Below, one piece after another: positions 35,510 to 45,001 of a stretch of DNA of 64,000 nucleotides. This DNA is from Chloroflexota bacterium (GTDB taxonomy: Bacteria; Chloroflexota; Anaerolineae; Anaerolineales; VGOW01). Position 1 is the first letter of the stretch, and every line of letters begins with the position of its first letter. The stretch is from contig JACPWC010000006.1 of NCBI GenBank assembly GCA_016197225.1, positions 1 to 64,000 on the forward strand, given 5' to 3'. Both the position numbers and the translations under genes were made by a program. Under the pieces are notes generated by a model. That model worked only from the letters and a program-made list of their open reading frames with translations, did not search any database and was not told the origin of the DNA.

Positions 35510-35866
35510 TTATGTTTTTATCCGTGTCACCTTGTCACTCGTAAACCACACATATCTCTGGTTGCCACGTTGAGCACCATACACCCACCGTTCTTTTATA
35601 TTCTCTGCTGTAACTTCTTTATCATCCACTACTGTTGGGTTTCCCCAAGACAATGCTACCATCTCTTTTGTCATTCCCACAGCTATCTGCTTTTTCCGTA
35701 TAAGAGCCGCAAATTCAGTTCCGAATTTTGACTCTATATCTTTGATACGAGTAGCCCGCTGTCGAGATCTTATGATCCTCATAGCGAGAAAAACGACTAC
35801 TAACAGCGGAATGCCAAAAAAACACAAGCCGGCGATACATAGAGTTGCCATATCCTGACTGTTCAT
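35510..35866 (-). CDS. Small membrane-anchored protein with BamE/SmpA-like domain
   Basis: 118 residues from the ATG at 35866, which follows GGAGGGAAAGC; the frame could extend to 35944 but without a ribosome site. One membrane helix (about 8-30) is followed by a basic stretch. The C-terminal domain VGMTKEMVALSWGNPTVVDD ... WVYGAQRGNQRYVWFTSDKVTRI follows the pattern of SmpA/OmlA/BamE-like domains. The gene is notably AT-rich compared with neighbours, suggesting acquisition. Role unknown. Confidence 0.7.
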   Translation of the reverse strand: MNSQDMATLCIAGLCFFGIPLLVVVFLAMRIIRSRQRATRIKDIESKFGTEFAALIRKKQIAVGMTKEMVALSWGNPTVVDDKEVTAENIKERWVYGAQRGNQRYVWFTSDKVTRIKT

Positions 35867-35962
35867 AATGCTTTCCCTCCAGTATTTGCTTTTGATACAA
35901 AAGAAACGGTTACTAACCCACGATCCACTCGGCTTGACGAGCATATCTCAGTTTGCGGTCAT

Positions 35963-36742
35963 TTACCTCATCCTCCGCTTCCACTCATCCTTCAACTCCA
36001 AACTCGTCAAATCTTTGGCTTCGAGGAAGTCGGCCACCAGGCGGCTGAACTTGGGCGGGTCGTCGAGCATGGGGAAGTGCTTGCCGTCTTCAAACGAGAT
36101 GTGGTGCAGGTTGGGCTTGCCGCCGTTGAACCACTCCTCGAGCGGCGGGGTGATGGCGGCGTCTTTGTCGCCGTTCACCAGCAAAGTAGGAGCATTCGTC
36201 CCGTTGAGTTCGGCCATCAGGTCGGTCGCGCCGATGTATTCCATTGATTTTTGAATCACCGCCGGGTCGAGCTTGTTGGTTTCGGTAATGACTTCGGCAG
36301 AGCCGGGGCCTTTGCCCACCAGCCAGTCGAGCAGAGACGGCACGTCCGACGACGTAAAGCGAGGATTGATGGATGTCTTGTTGAACGGCGTGCCAATCGT
36401 CATCAGCTTCACCACCCACTCCGGGTGCTGGGTGGCAAAGCGCAGGGCCACCACGCCGCCCAGCCCGTGGCCGACGAGGGCCAGCTTGGCCACGCCGAGG
36501 GTATCCATGAATTTGGTGATCAGTTCAGCCTGAGTGTCGAGGTTGTAATACATCGGCTTCTTGCCGGAGTCGCCGAAGCCCCACAAATCTATAGCGTAGG
36601 TGCGGTAGCGGGCCGAGACGGCCTGCATCGTCGGAATCCAGTAGCGCCACGAGCCGAGCCAGCCGTGGATGAACAAGACGCCGGGGCCGCGCCCCAGCAC
36701 CTCGTAATGGACTACATCGTCGTTGACGACAATGGCGCTCAT
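35963..36742 (-). CDS. Alpha/beta hydrolase-fold protein lacking the nucleophile serine
   Basis: 259 residues. The fold is plain: FIHGWLGSWRYW oxyanion region, YAIDLWGFGDSGKK, and the nucleophile elbow LVGHGLGGVVAL. Hydrolases have GxSxG at that elbow; here the central residue is glycine (codon GGG), so the usual serine nucleophile is absent. The acid and base are retained in pattern (NGDKDAAI, DGKHFP). Close paralogue of the protein at 48210-49004, which keeps GHSMGG. It lies at the 3' end of the signalling cluster. Either a non-catalytic binding protein or an enzyme with another chemistry. Confidence 0.85.
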   Translation of the reverse strand: MSAIVVNDDVVHYEVLGRGPGVLFIHGWLGSWRYWIPTMQAVSARYRTYAIDLWGFGDSGKKPMYYNLDTQAELITKFMDTLGVAKLALVGHGLGGVVALRFATQHPEWVVKLMTIGTPFNKTSINPRFTSSDVPSLLDWLVGKGPGSAEVITETNKLDPAVIQKSMEYIGATDLMAELNGTNAPTLLVNGDKDAAITPPLEEWFNGGKPNLHHISFEDGKHFPMLDDPPKFSRLVADFLEAKDLTSLELKDEWKRRMR

Positions 36743-36771
36743 CGTATCCTAAGAACCATATAACCCATGCA

Positions 36772-36879
36772 CTCTAATCCGCCCCTATCTTTGGTTCCAG
36801 GTTGCCCCTGGTTCTGCTGGGGCGCTTCCCCTGAAGAATCAAAGGTAAACAAAGAACAAAGGGACTTAGCGGATTAGAG
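36772..36879. repeat. 108-bp MITE-like element, copy 1
   Basis: Terminal inverted repeats CTCTAATCCGC and GCGGATTAGAG bound an internal sequence with CTTTGTTCTTTG and GGAACCAAAG blocks. The reverse complement aligns with 57456-57564. No coding capacity. It sits between the hydrolase and response-regulator genes. Confidence 0.85.
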
Positions 36880-36890
36880 CGTTCCACTTC

Positions 36891-37265
36891 TCACTCCGTC
36901 TTCTGCCCCAGAATTTCAGCCACGCGCTTGATCAATTGATCGGGCGCGAAAGGTTTGAGAATGTAATCGGCTGCGCCGACCTCGAGGCCGGTTTGAATCT
37001 CGCTTTCCTGGCCCTTGGCCGAAAGGAATACGACCGGGACGTCTTTGAGCTTGTCGTCGGCCTTCATGTGGCGGCAGGCCTCGTAGCCCGTCATCTTGGG
37101 CATGCGCACGTCCATCAAGATCAGCTCCGGGATGGACTCGCGCGCCGCCGCCAGCGCCTCTTCGCCGTTGGCGGCAGACAGCACCTCGTGCCCGGCGTAG
37201 CGCAGGGTAAAGGTAATCAGCTCCCGGATGTCGCGTTCGTCTTCAGCAATCAGTATTTTCGCCAT
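36891..37265 (-). CDS. CheY-like response regulator (single receiver domain)
   Basis: 124 residues. Acidic pocket AEDERD near residue 8, phospho-acceptor Asp in LILMDVRMPKMTGY, Thr/Ser in VVFLSAKG and the conserved Lys in ILKPF. No output domain, so it must act by protein contact. It follows the giant kinase gene by 15 bp on the same strand and is probably its partner or one of them. Confidence 0.93.
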   Translation of the reverse strand: MAKILIAEDERDIRELITFTLRYAGHEVLSAANGEEALAAARESIPELILMDVRMPKMTGYEACRHMKADDKLKDVPVVFLSAKGQESEIQTGLEVGAADYILKPFAPDQLIKRVAEILGQKTE

Positions 37266-37280
37266 AGCAATTCCCCGTTC

Positions 37281-40200
37281 TCAACTGGCAATTTCTAATT
37301 TCTCCGGCGCAAGTTTCAGGCGCAAATGGAACGTGCTGCCTTTCCCCGGCCCCTCGCTCTCGGCCCAGATGTGGCCGCCGTGCATTTCCACCAGGCGTTG
37401 AACAATGTTCAACCCCAGCCCGGTTCCGGCAGAAGCCAGCACCAGCGGGTCTTCGCCCCGGTAGAACCGTTCAAAAATGCGGCCCAACTCCTCCTCGGTC
37501 ATCCCGATGCCGTTGTCTTTAACGCTAACTTGAACGGAGTTGGCGTCGCAATGGGCCGACATGACGAGGGTGCCGCCGGGGTTGGTGTAGGTGAAAGCGT
37601 TGTCGGCCAGGTTGGTGACAATTTGCGCCAGGCGCTCGCGGTCGGCCAACACCGGCGGCAGGTCGGGTGGGATGTTAGTGATCACCGTCATGGGCCGGTT
37701 CTGGGCGGTGATGCGGCCCTGCACGTGGTTGGCCGCGTCCCGGATCACGTCGGCGATGGACACCGGAGTCAGCTTGAACTCTACCTTGCCCGACTCGATC
37801 TTGGACACGTCAAGCAGATCGTCCACCAGAATTCGCAGACGGTCGGCGTTGGATTTGATCACTTCGAGGGCGCGGCCCTGATCTTTGTTGACAGGCCCGA
37901 CCGCGCCCATGAGCAACAAGTCGGCGTAGCCTTTGATGGCCGTCATCGGCGTTCGTAGTTCGTGGCTCACCGTCGTCACAAATTCCGTCTTGAGCCTGTC
38001 CACTTCCACTTCGCGGGTGATGTCACGGAAGATGGACACCGAGCCGAGATATTCGTCGGTGGAGGTGACCGGCGAAAGCAGAATGGCGACGATGCGTTTG
38101 TCGTCGAGTTCGATGCGCTCGGCGATGGCGTCGCCCGGCTGATAGCTGGATGGATCGTTGCTCCAATGATTGATGGCCTCGGCCAGCTTGCGCGCCCCGG
38201 AGCCGTAGAGTCCCATGAAGTCGCCCACCACCCGCGAGAGAACGTCTTCGCGGGTGAGTTTGAGGATGCGCTCGGCGGTGGCGTTGAAGAGGATGATCCG
38301 CCCGTCGGGGTCGGTCACCATCACGCCATCACCCACCGACTCAAGGATGGCCCGGCTCTTGGAGGCTTCCACCTGATTGGCGCGCAACATGCCGCCCAGC
38401 CGTTCAGCCTGATCGCGAATGAGGCGATAGAGTTCGGCGTTGTTGATAGCCGAGGTGACCTGGTTGGCGGCGGCGGCCACCAGCCGCAGTTGGTCATCGC
38501 TGAAGGCGTTCCTCTCGTTGCTGTAGAAGATCATCGCGCCCAGCGCGTCTTCGCTGGAGATGAGGGGCACGCAGATGGCCGAACGGTGGTCAGGCGTTTG
38601 AGGCCGTTTGATCCAGCGCTCGTCTTCGTCCAGGTCGGGAACGATGATGGCTTGCCGGTTCTTAATCACCCAGCCGGCCAGGCCCTCGCCGCGCCGGAAG
38701 GGAGCCACCTGCCCGCCGGGCGGGAGCTGGAAGTTGACGCCCAGGGCGGCGCGATAAACAAGCTGGTCGGATTGCGGGTCGAGCAGGAAGAGGCCGCCCT
38801 GAGTGCCGCCGATCACTTCGTTCACCAGGCTGAGGGCGCGGGTGAGCACGCGGTCGAGATCAAGGTTGGCCGAGAGTTCGTTGGTGATGCGCAGAAGCGT
38901 TTCCACCCGGTCACGCTCTTTCTCCAGGTCGGTGGTGCGCTCGGCCACGCGCCGTTCCAGGTCGAGGGCATAGGTTTGGACGGTGGAGAACAGGCGGGCG
39001 TTGTCGAGGGCGATGGCCATCTGGTTGCCCACCTGCGAGAGCAGGCGCAGTTGCGATTCGGTGAAGTAGTAGGGTTGCTCGCTCTGCACCGAGAGCACGC
39101 CGGTGGCCGCGCCGCGCACGATGAGGGGCACACCCAGCCAGGCGCGATACTTAGCCTCGGTGGAGTAGCCAATGGCCACAGCAGTGCTGTCGCGCTCCAG
39201 ATCGCCGATCATCAACGGCTGTTGGGTGTTAAGCACGTACTCGCTGAAGGTGTTGCCAGTCCGGGCCAGCAGGCTCGGCCCGCGCCGCTCTCCACGCTCT
39301 ACCATTTCCACCGTCATCTCGTCGCTGTCGGTCAGCATGGTCAGCGACACCGAGTCCACCTGCAAGAGTCGCTGGACGTTGTCGAAGAGGTAATTCGTCA
39401 AACGGTGCAGGTCGAGTTCCTGCAGGGCGGTCACGCCCAGATCGTAAAGGGCCGAAAGCTCGGCGCTGCGCTGGCGGGTCTCAGACAACAGCCTGATCTT
39501 TTCGATGGCAACGGCCAACTGGCTGGCGATGGTGGACAAGATGCGCTCGTGCCCGGCGTTGAAGGCGTTTTCGTATTTGAGGTCTTGCACGGCCAGGACG
39601 CCGATCACGCGGTCCCCGGCCAGCATGGGCACGCCGAGGTAAGACCGGGCGCGGCTGTCGCCGGTGTGGATAGCGCCAAGTTCTTCCAACTTGACGCCAA
39701 TGTCTCCGGTGAGCAATAGCGATTGCCGCGTTTGAATAATGTAGTTGGAGACGCCAACCGGTTCGTGGGGCGTCACTTCGGCCAGCTTGCCGTCATCGTA
39801 AAACATCGGGAAGGTGAGCAGGTTGCGAGTCGGATCGTAGAGCGCCAGATACAAATTCTGGGTGTTGAGCATTGCCCCAAGTTGCTCCGGCAGAGAGGCG
39901 AACAACTCGTTGAGGTCGGTGGCGGCGGTGATCACCCGCGAGACCTGGTTGATGGCGCTCAGTTCCGACAGGCGCAGTTGGGTCTCGTCGTAGAGCCGGG
40001 CATTTTGAATGGCAACGGCAGTCTGGTTGGCAATGGTCTGGGCCAGTTCGATCTCGCCCGGCTGGAAGCGGCCACGCTCGCCTTGATCGACGGTGAGACT
40101 GCCGAGCAATTGGCCGCCGGCGATGAGGGGAACGATGAGGGCCGATTTGACCCGCCTCTGCAGGAGCATCTGGCGGGCCTGTTCGGCCAGCAGTTCGGTG

Positions 40201-43200
40201 TGGAGAACGTCGTCAATCATCACCGGGGCCAGCGTTTCGCGCAGGCGATCCACCAGCGGGTTGTTGGCGAGCGGAATGGTGACGATGGCGGTTTGAGCCG
40301 AGCGGTTGACGGGGAACTCGGCCAGCACGTTGCCAACGCCGGCCCCTTCGTCGTAGATGATGGCCCCGACTCGCGAAATCTCCAGGGCCTTGCTCATCTC
40401 GCGAACGGCGATCTCAAGGATGCGGTCGAAGTCGAGGGTGGTGTTGAGCGAGGTGGAGATGCGGTTGAGCAGGGCCAGCCGTTGCGAGCGGTCGTTGAGT
40501 TCAAGGGCGCGCTTGACGCTTTCTTCAAAGAGGCGGGCGTTGTCGAGGGCGACGGCGGCCTGGTTGGCAAAGGCCATGGAGAGCACGGCGTGGTTGGCCG
40601 AGTAGAAGCCCACTTCCACTTTATCGAGGGCCAGCAGGCCGAGCACCTGGCCTTTGCTGATGAGGGGCGTGCCCAACCAGGAGCGGGTGCGGCTGATGAT
40701 GCCGGCCGGGAACCGGTCGTCGCGCCGCACGTCGGGCACGATGATGGTTTGTTGAGCCTCCGACAGGTCTTTGAAGAGGCGGCTGTCTTCCACTTGCACC
40801 ATCAGGCCGATCTGCTCGGTGTTGTTCTCAAAGCCGCGCGCTCCGGCCACGATCAGGAAGTCCTCTTCGTGAATCCAGAGGGTGGCGCTGTCGTAAGGGA
40901 TGACGCGGCCCACCTGTTCGAGCACCAGGGTGATCACGTCTTCCTGGCGCAAGGTGGACGAGATGACGCGCGAGACTTCGGTGAGGGCTTGCAGTTGAGT
41001 GGCGCGTTCGCGCACGTCGGCTTCGAGGCGGGCCTGGGCGGTCACGTCTTCCACCAACAGCACCACGCCCGTCACTTGTCCCTCGCGCCGCAGTGGGTAG
41101 CCGTAGAAGTTGCTGACGATGGAAGAGCCGTCGGAAGCCGCGTCGCGGATGACGATGCGGTCAATCGGCTGGCCGGCGGTGACGGCCCGTTGAACCGCGT
41201 CGGCCAGACCGAGGTCACGGTAGATCGAGCGGAAGTCGAAGAGGTTCTGGCCGATCAGTCCGTCCGTCCAACCGAACGTCTGCCGCATCCAGCCGTTGAG
41301 GCTGAGCACCTTGCCCTGAGTGTTGAGGACGACCAGGCCCTGTTGCAGGGACTCAAACACGGAGGCGCTGAAGGCTTGCAGTTCCTGGGTTTCGGCCACG
41401 AGCCGGGTGTTCTTGGCGAGTTGCTCATTGGTTTCCGCGTCGAGGCGGATGTTTTCGACGCCGACGCCGATCTGGTTGGCCAGGATGGTGAACAGGTCAA
41501 TGTCTTCGTTGGTGAACGGGCTTTGGGTTGATTGACTGCCCACCAGGCCAACGCCGATCAGGCGGCCACTGATAAAGATGGGCAGGGCAATGAAGGAGCG
41601 CAGTTCGAGCGCCTGAATGAATTTAGACTCGCCCCAGCCGCGCTGGCCGAGGTCGCGGGCCAGGAGAGGCGTGTTCAGTTCGACGATCTGCGAGAGCGGG
41701 TTGAGCCAGCCGAGCAAGGCGTTGAGATCGTTTTGCGGATGGATGTTCCCGGCCTGGGTTACCACTTGCAGGCCGTTGCCGTTGCGCAGGAGAGCGATGA
41801 GGCACACGTCGAGGGCCATCTCGCGGACGGTGGCTTCGGTGACTCGTTGCAGGAAGGCGATTTCGGTCTTGGCCTCGGCGGCCTCGCTGGCGATGCGGTG
41901 CAGGGCCAACAGGCGCTTGGCGCGCTGTTCGGTCTGCTCGATGAGGTTGCTGAGTTCGATCTCTTTGCGGGTGAGGGCGCGCGAGACGGCGTCGAGGTCG
42001 CGATACGACTTTTGCAGCTCGGCCAGGCCGTTGCTCAGTTCGGCGGCGCGGTGCTCGGCCTCGTCGTAGAGACGCGCGTTTTCGATAGCCAGCGCCGCCT
42101 GGTTGGCAAAGATTTCAACCGTTTCAATCGTGAGTCGATCCGGGGCGCGGCCATTGCGCGGATCGTCGAGGCTCATGATGCCCAACGATTGACCGCCAGA
42201 GCCGATGAGGGGCACAAACAAGAAATCGTCCTGGTGCCACTCGCCGGGTTTAGTGGCAGGCACGTTGCGAGGCACCAGACCGGATTCGACATTTTGCAGT
42301 TCGGGCGGCGTGCGGTCGTGCGGAATGTAGTACGACTGGCTGACGCGGAACTCCGTCTGGAAAGCGACTTCGTAGATCGGCCAGGGCGCGGGGTTGTTCT
42401 TGAGGCGCTCAAAAGTGGCGATGGGCACGCCGGCGGCGGCGATGCGTTGGGCCAGGTTGGTGTCCGGGTCGAGGACACTGATCAGCACCACGTTATAGCC
42501 CACCGCTTCCTGCAAACCAAAGGCAATAGATTCCAGATTCTCGGCCAGCGGTTTGTCGGAGCGCACCGTGCGCGAGATTTGCAGGAGTTGCGAAAGCTGG
42601 TCGGCCCGCAGGCGCAGAAGCTCGCCGCGTTGAAGCTGTTCCTGGTAACGCTGGGCGTTGCCCACCGCAATGGCGGCCTGGGCGGCCAGGGCCTGCGAAA
42701 AGTCGAGCATGGCCTGATCGAAGCCGTTGACCTTTCGGCTATGCAACTCGATGACGCCCACCGTGTAGCCCTGATAGATGACGGGCATGATGAGGATCGA
42801 GCGGACTCCCTCGTGAGCCACCGGGGCGGCGGCCACTGCCGGGTCGGCGTGGACGTTTCCCAGGGCGTCCGGGGCCAACAGGTCGGGCACGATCCGGCTG
42901 GCCCCGCTGGAGGCGGCTTCCACTTCCAGCAGGTTGAGGCCTGTGGTTTCGGTATGCTGGCCGAGCCGCATCCGCGCTTTGAGCGGCGCGGCTTCAATAT
43001 CGAGCAGGACGATACTGCCACAATCGGCGCTGGTGGCGCGGATGGCTTCGTTGTAAACGCTTTGCAGAATGCGCTCCAGTTCGAGCGTTTGATTCAACTC
43101 GCGGCCCACGCGGGTGAGGGAGGTGAGTTGATCGATCCGGCGGCGGAGGGTGTCGTCGGTGGCCGAGGCCAGCCGCTCGCGCTCGATGGCCGAGGCCAGT

Positions 43201-44783
43201 TGGGCGGCGATGGTGGCGGCCAGATCGAGATCGGCGCGGGTGAATTGGTATTCGCGGCGCGCGCCGAGCAACACTTCGCCAATGCTGTGATCCTGCACGG
43301 TGAGCGGCACGGCGATCACACTTTCCACGCCAAAGTGCCGCAGAGTGCGCTGGTAGATGTCGGGGATGCGGCGGTCGTGGCTGGCTCGCCGCGAGTAGAA
43401 CGGGCGGCGGGTGACGGCGACGCTGAACCGGAAGGAAGGGTCGTCCACCTTCAGGCGGGCAAACTCGGCCTCAGCCACGTCGCCGCCGAATTGCGACCCG
43501 GGCTGAGGCAGGAACTCGCCTTTGGCTTCGTCGAGCAGAAGGACAATGCCCATGTCGGCCCGGAGCAGTTGAGCGGTGCGGGCCATCACCTCGCGATAAA
43601 TTTCTTCGAGGCTTCGGGCCGAGCCGGCGATCTCGGAAATGTTGCGCAGGACTTCGGCGCGCTTGAGGCGCTCTTCGGCTTCGCGCACCAGGCGGGCGTT
43701 GTCAATGAGGACGGCGGCTTGCCCGGCGAAGATGCGCAGGAGGCGGGCGTCGTCTTCGGTGAAGGGCGTGTTGCTGAGTTTGTTGGAGACCTGCACGATG
43801 CCCAGCCGATTGCCGCCGACGATCAACGGAACCAGCAGGGTGGCGCGCACGCCCACGCTCTCGGCGATTTCCTTCAGCCCGATCTCGGCCACCATCGGGT
43901 CGTCGAAGACGTTGTTGGAATACCAGTGATCTTCGTCGCGCCAGAGCCGGGCCGCGTGGCTGTCGGGCGTGAGCGGGATGCGATACAGTTCGAGGAAGGC
44001 TTCGGGCACACTGCCATGAAATGGCGGCTGGCTTACCAGCGCCTGTTGGCTTTCGTCGTAGAGCAGGAAGCCGCACAGTTGAACATTCATCAACTTGGCA
44101 ATGCGGGCGGTGAGAGTGGCGAACAATTCGCGTGGGTCGCCCAGGGCCAGGCCGGTTTGGGCCACCTGGGCTAGGCCGGAGAGTTCGGCCACGCGCGTTT
44201 CCTGCTGGGTGTAACGTTGCGCGTTGCGAATGGCAATGGCGGCCGGCCCGGCCAACAACTCCAGCAGTGAAATGTCCTGCTCGGTGTAAGTGTTGACATC
44301 GTAAGAGGCCAGTTCCAGCGTGCCCACCAGTTCCTGGTCGAGGCCGTACAACAGCGGCGCGCCGATGATAGACTGGAAGGGAAAGTCTTCCGTGCCCGGT
44401 TCGGGGAGCAGTTCCGGCGATTGTTCGACATCGCTGATGAGGAGTGGTTTTTTGTTGCGGGCGATCCAGCCGGAGTAGCCCTGATCGATCCGGTGCGACG
44501 GCGTGTCGCGATCAATGCTGATCGTGTAACTGCGGTCACCGGCGCGGGCGCGCGGGCGGAGCACTCCGGCCTCGGCGTCCCACAAATTCACCTCACCCAG
44601 GTGGTAGTCCATGATCCGCGAGACGGTTTGCAGGATGTTGTTGACGGTGACTTCCAGATCGAGGCTGGCCGAGATGGTCTTGCTGATCTCGTTCAGCGCC
44701 GCCAGCGAACGACCGGAGCGTTCGTCGGTGCGCAGAAGGTTGAGTTGGGCCGTCTCGCGCATCATTACCACAAACTGGGCCAC
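37281..44783 (-). CDS. Giant multi-GAF/PAS sensor histidine kinase (2500 aa)
   Basis: Approximate domain order: GAF1 25-170, GAF2 185-370, GAF3 375-535, GAF4 555-710, GAF5 730-905, coiled coil, GAF6 960-1130, PAS1 1140-1255, GAF7 1260-1430, GAF8 1440-1605, GAF9 1615-1780, GAF10 1785-1945, coiled coil, GAF11 1970-2125, PAS2 2145-2255, HisKA 2265-2330 (H-box TVSHELRTPMTA), HATPase 2380-2490 (NLADNAFTYT, DNGIGM, GTGLGL). Recurring ends such as NQAAVALDNARLF and linker YDEAEHR-like helices show internal duplication. GAF ligands cannot be told. The annotated start is a GTG without ribosome site; conserved-looking sequence continues upstream in frame, see the segment at 44784-44968. Flanked by two response-regulator genes. 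Confidence 0.93.
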   Translation of the reverse strand: MAQFVVMMRETAQLNLLRTDERSGRSLAALNEISKTISASLDLEVTVNNILQTVSRIMDYHLGEVNLWDAEAGVLRPRARAGDRSYTISIDRDTPSHRIDQGYSGWIARNKKPLLISDVEQSPELLPEPGTEDFPFQSIIGAPLLYGLDQELVGTLELASYDVNTYTEQDISLLELLAGPAAIAIRNAQRYTQQETRVAELSGLAQVAQTGLALGDPRELFATLTARIAKLMNVQLCGFLLYDESQQALVSQPPFHGSVPEAFLELYRIPLTPDSHAARLWRDEDHWYSNNVFDDPMVAEIGLKEIAESVGVRATLLVPLIVGGNRLGIVQVSNKLSNTPFTEDDARLLRIFAGQAAVLIDNARLVREAEERLKRAEVLRNISEIAGSARSLEEIYREVMARTAQLLRADMGIVLLLDEAKGEFLPQPGSQFGGDVAEAEFARLKVDDPSFRFSVAVTRRPFYSRRASHDRRIPDIYQRTLRHFGVESVIAVPLTVQDHSIGEVLLGARREYQFTRADLDLAATIAAQLASAIERERLASATDDTLRRRIDQLTSLTRVGRELNQTLELERILQSVYNEAIRATSADCGSIVLLDIEAAPLKARMRLGQHTETTGLNLLEVEAASSGASRIVPDLLAPDALGNVHADPAVAAAPVAHEGVRSILIMPVIYQGYTVGVIELHSRKVNGFDQAMLDFSQALAAQAAIAVGNAQRYQEQLQRGELLRLRADQLSQLLQISRTVRSDKPLAENLESIAFGLQEAVGYNVVLISVLDPDTNLAQRIAAAGVPIATFERLKNNPAPWPIYEVAFQTEFRVSQSYYIPHDRTPPELQNVESGLVPRNVPATKPGEWHQDDFLFVPLIGSGGQSLGIMSLDDPRNGRAPDRLTIETVEIFANQAALAIENARLYDEAEHRAAELSNGLAELQKSYRDLDAVSRALTRKEIELSNLIEQTEQRAKRLLALHRIASEAAEAKTEIAFLQRVTEATVREMALDVCLIALLRNGNGLQVVTQAGNIHPQNDLNALLGWLNPLSQIVELNTPLLARDLGQRGWGESKFIQALELRSFIALPIFISGRLIGVGLVGSQSTQSPFTNEDIDLFTILANQIGVGVENIRLDAETNEQLAKNTRLVAETQELQAFSASVFESLQQGLVVLNTQGKVLSLNGWMRQTFGWTDGLIGQNLFDFRSIYRDLGLADAVQRAVTAGQPIDRIVIRDAASDGSSIVSNFYGYPLRREGQVTGVVLLVEDVTAQARLEADVRERATQLQALTEVSRVISSTLRQEDVITLVLEQVGRVIPYDSATLWIHEEDFLIVAGARGFENNTEQIGLMVQVEDSRLFKDLSEAQQTIIVPDVRRDDRFPAGIISRTRSWLGTPLISKGQVLGLLALDKVEVGFYSANHAVLSMAFANQAAVALDNARLFEESVKRALELNDRSQRLALLNRISTSLNTTLDFDRILEIAVREMSKALEISRVGAIIYDEGAGVGNVLAEFPVNRSAQTAIVTIPLANNPLVDRLRETLAPVMIDDVLHTELLAEQARQMLLQRRVKSALIVPLIAGGQLLGSLTVDQGERGRFQPGEIELAQTIANQTAVAIQNARLYDETQLRLSELSAINQVSRVITAATDLNELFASLPEQLGAMLNTQNLYLALYDPTRNLLTFPMFYDDGKLAEVTPHEPVGVSNYIIQTRQSLLLTGDIGVKLEELGAIHTGDSRARSYLGVPMLAGDRVIGVLAVQDLKYENAFNAGHERILSTIASQLAVAIEKIRLLSETRQRSAELSALYDLGVTALQELDLHRLTNYLFDNVQRLLQVDSVSLTMLTDSDEMTVEMVERGERRGPSLLARTGNTFSEYVLNTQQPLMIGDLERDSTAVAIGYSTEAKYRAWLGVPLIVRGAATGVLSVQSEQPYYFTESQLRLLSQVGNQMAIALDNARLFSTVQTYALDLERRVAERTTDLEKERDRVETLLRITNELSANLDLDRVLTRALSLVNEVIGGTQGGLFLLDPQSDQLVYRAALGVNFQLPPGGQVAPFRRGEGLAGWVIKNRQAIIVPDLDEDERWIKRPQTPDHRSAICVPLISSEDALGAMIFYSNERNAFSDDQLRLVAAAANQVTSAINNAELYRLIRDQAERLGGMLRANQVEASKSRAILESVGDGVMVTDPDGRIILFNATAERILKLTREDVLSRVVGDFMGLYGSGARKLAEAINHWSNDPSSYQPGDAIAERIELDDKRIVAILLSPVTSTDEYLGSVSIFRDITREVEVDRLKTEFVTTVSHELRTPMTAIKGYADLLLMGAVGPVNKDQGRALEVIKSNADRLRILVDDLLDVSKIESGKVEFKLTPVSIADVIRDAANHVQGRITAQNRPMTVITNIPPDLPPVLADRERLAQIVTNLADNAFTYTNPGGTLVMSAHCDANSVQVSVKDNGIGMTEEELGRIFERFYRGEDPLVLASAGTGLGLNIVQRLVEMHGGHIWAESEGPGKGSTFHLRLKLAPEKLEIAS

Positions 44784-44968
44784 CGCGCCGGGGATGCGGA
44801 CGGAGGTGGCCTCGAGCGGGCGGTTGGAGACGGTGATGTTGCCAGAGATGAGCGTTGGCGGGAGAAGAGGCGCGGGCCAAAATAGACCAGGATCACCACC
44901 CCTCCCAACAGGGCGGCGCCCAGGATAATAGCCGTAATGGCAATGCCGGTGAAAGTCGTCAGTTCCAT
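44784..44968 (-). other. Candidate frameshifted N-terminal membrane anchor of the giant kinase
   Basis: An ATG at 44968, 34 bp after the upstream response regulator, opens a frame with a single strong membrane helix (GIAITAIILGAALLGGVVILVYFGPRL) that runs off into low-quality sequence and stops near 44765. In the kinase frame, the codons before the GTG read SGNITVSNRPLEATSVRIPGA, which is protein-like but has no ATG. One frameshift near 44840-44870 would join them into a membrane-anchored kinase. Real mutation or sequencing error cannot be told apart here. Confidence 0.5.
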
Positions 44969-45001
44969 TGCGCTCTGCGCCAGATAAACGGGCCGCGATG
45001 T

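Noticed and set aside
39723-41531. 602-codon open frame on the plus strand opposite the giant kinase
   Set aside because: Composition is typical of antisense reading of a high-GC gene (Val/Gly/Gln/Asp-rich); no ribosome site or domain; the kinase frame is strongly supported.
41532-44174. 880-codon plus-strand frame opposite the giant kinase
   Set aside because: Same reason: antisense artefact of regular high-GC codon usage.
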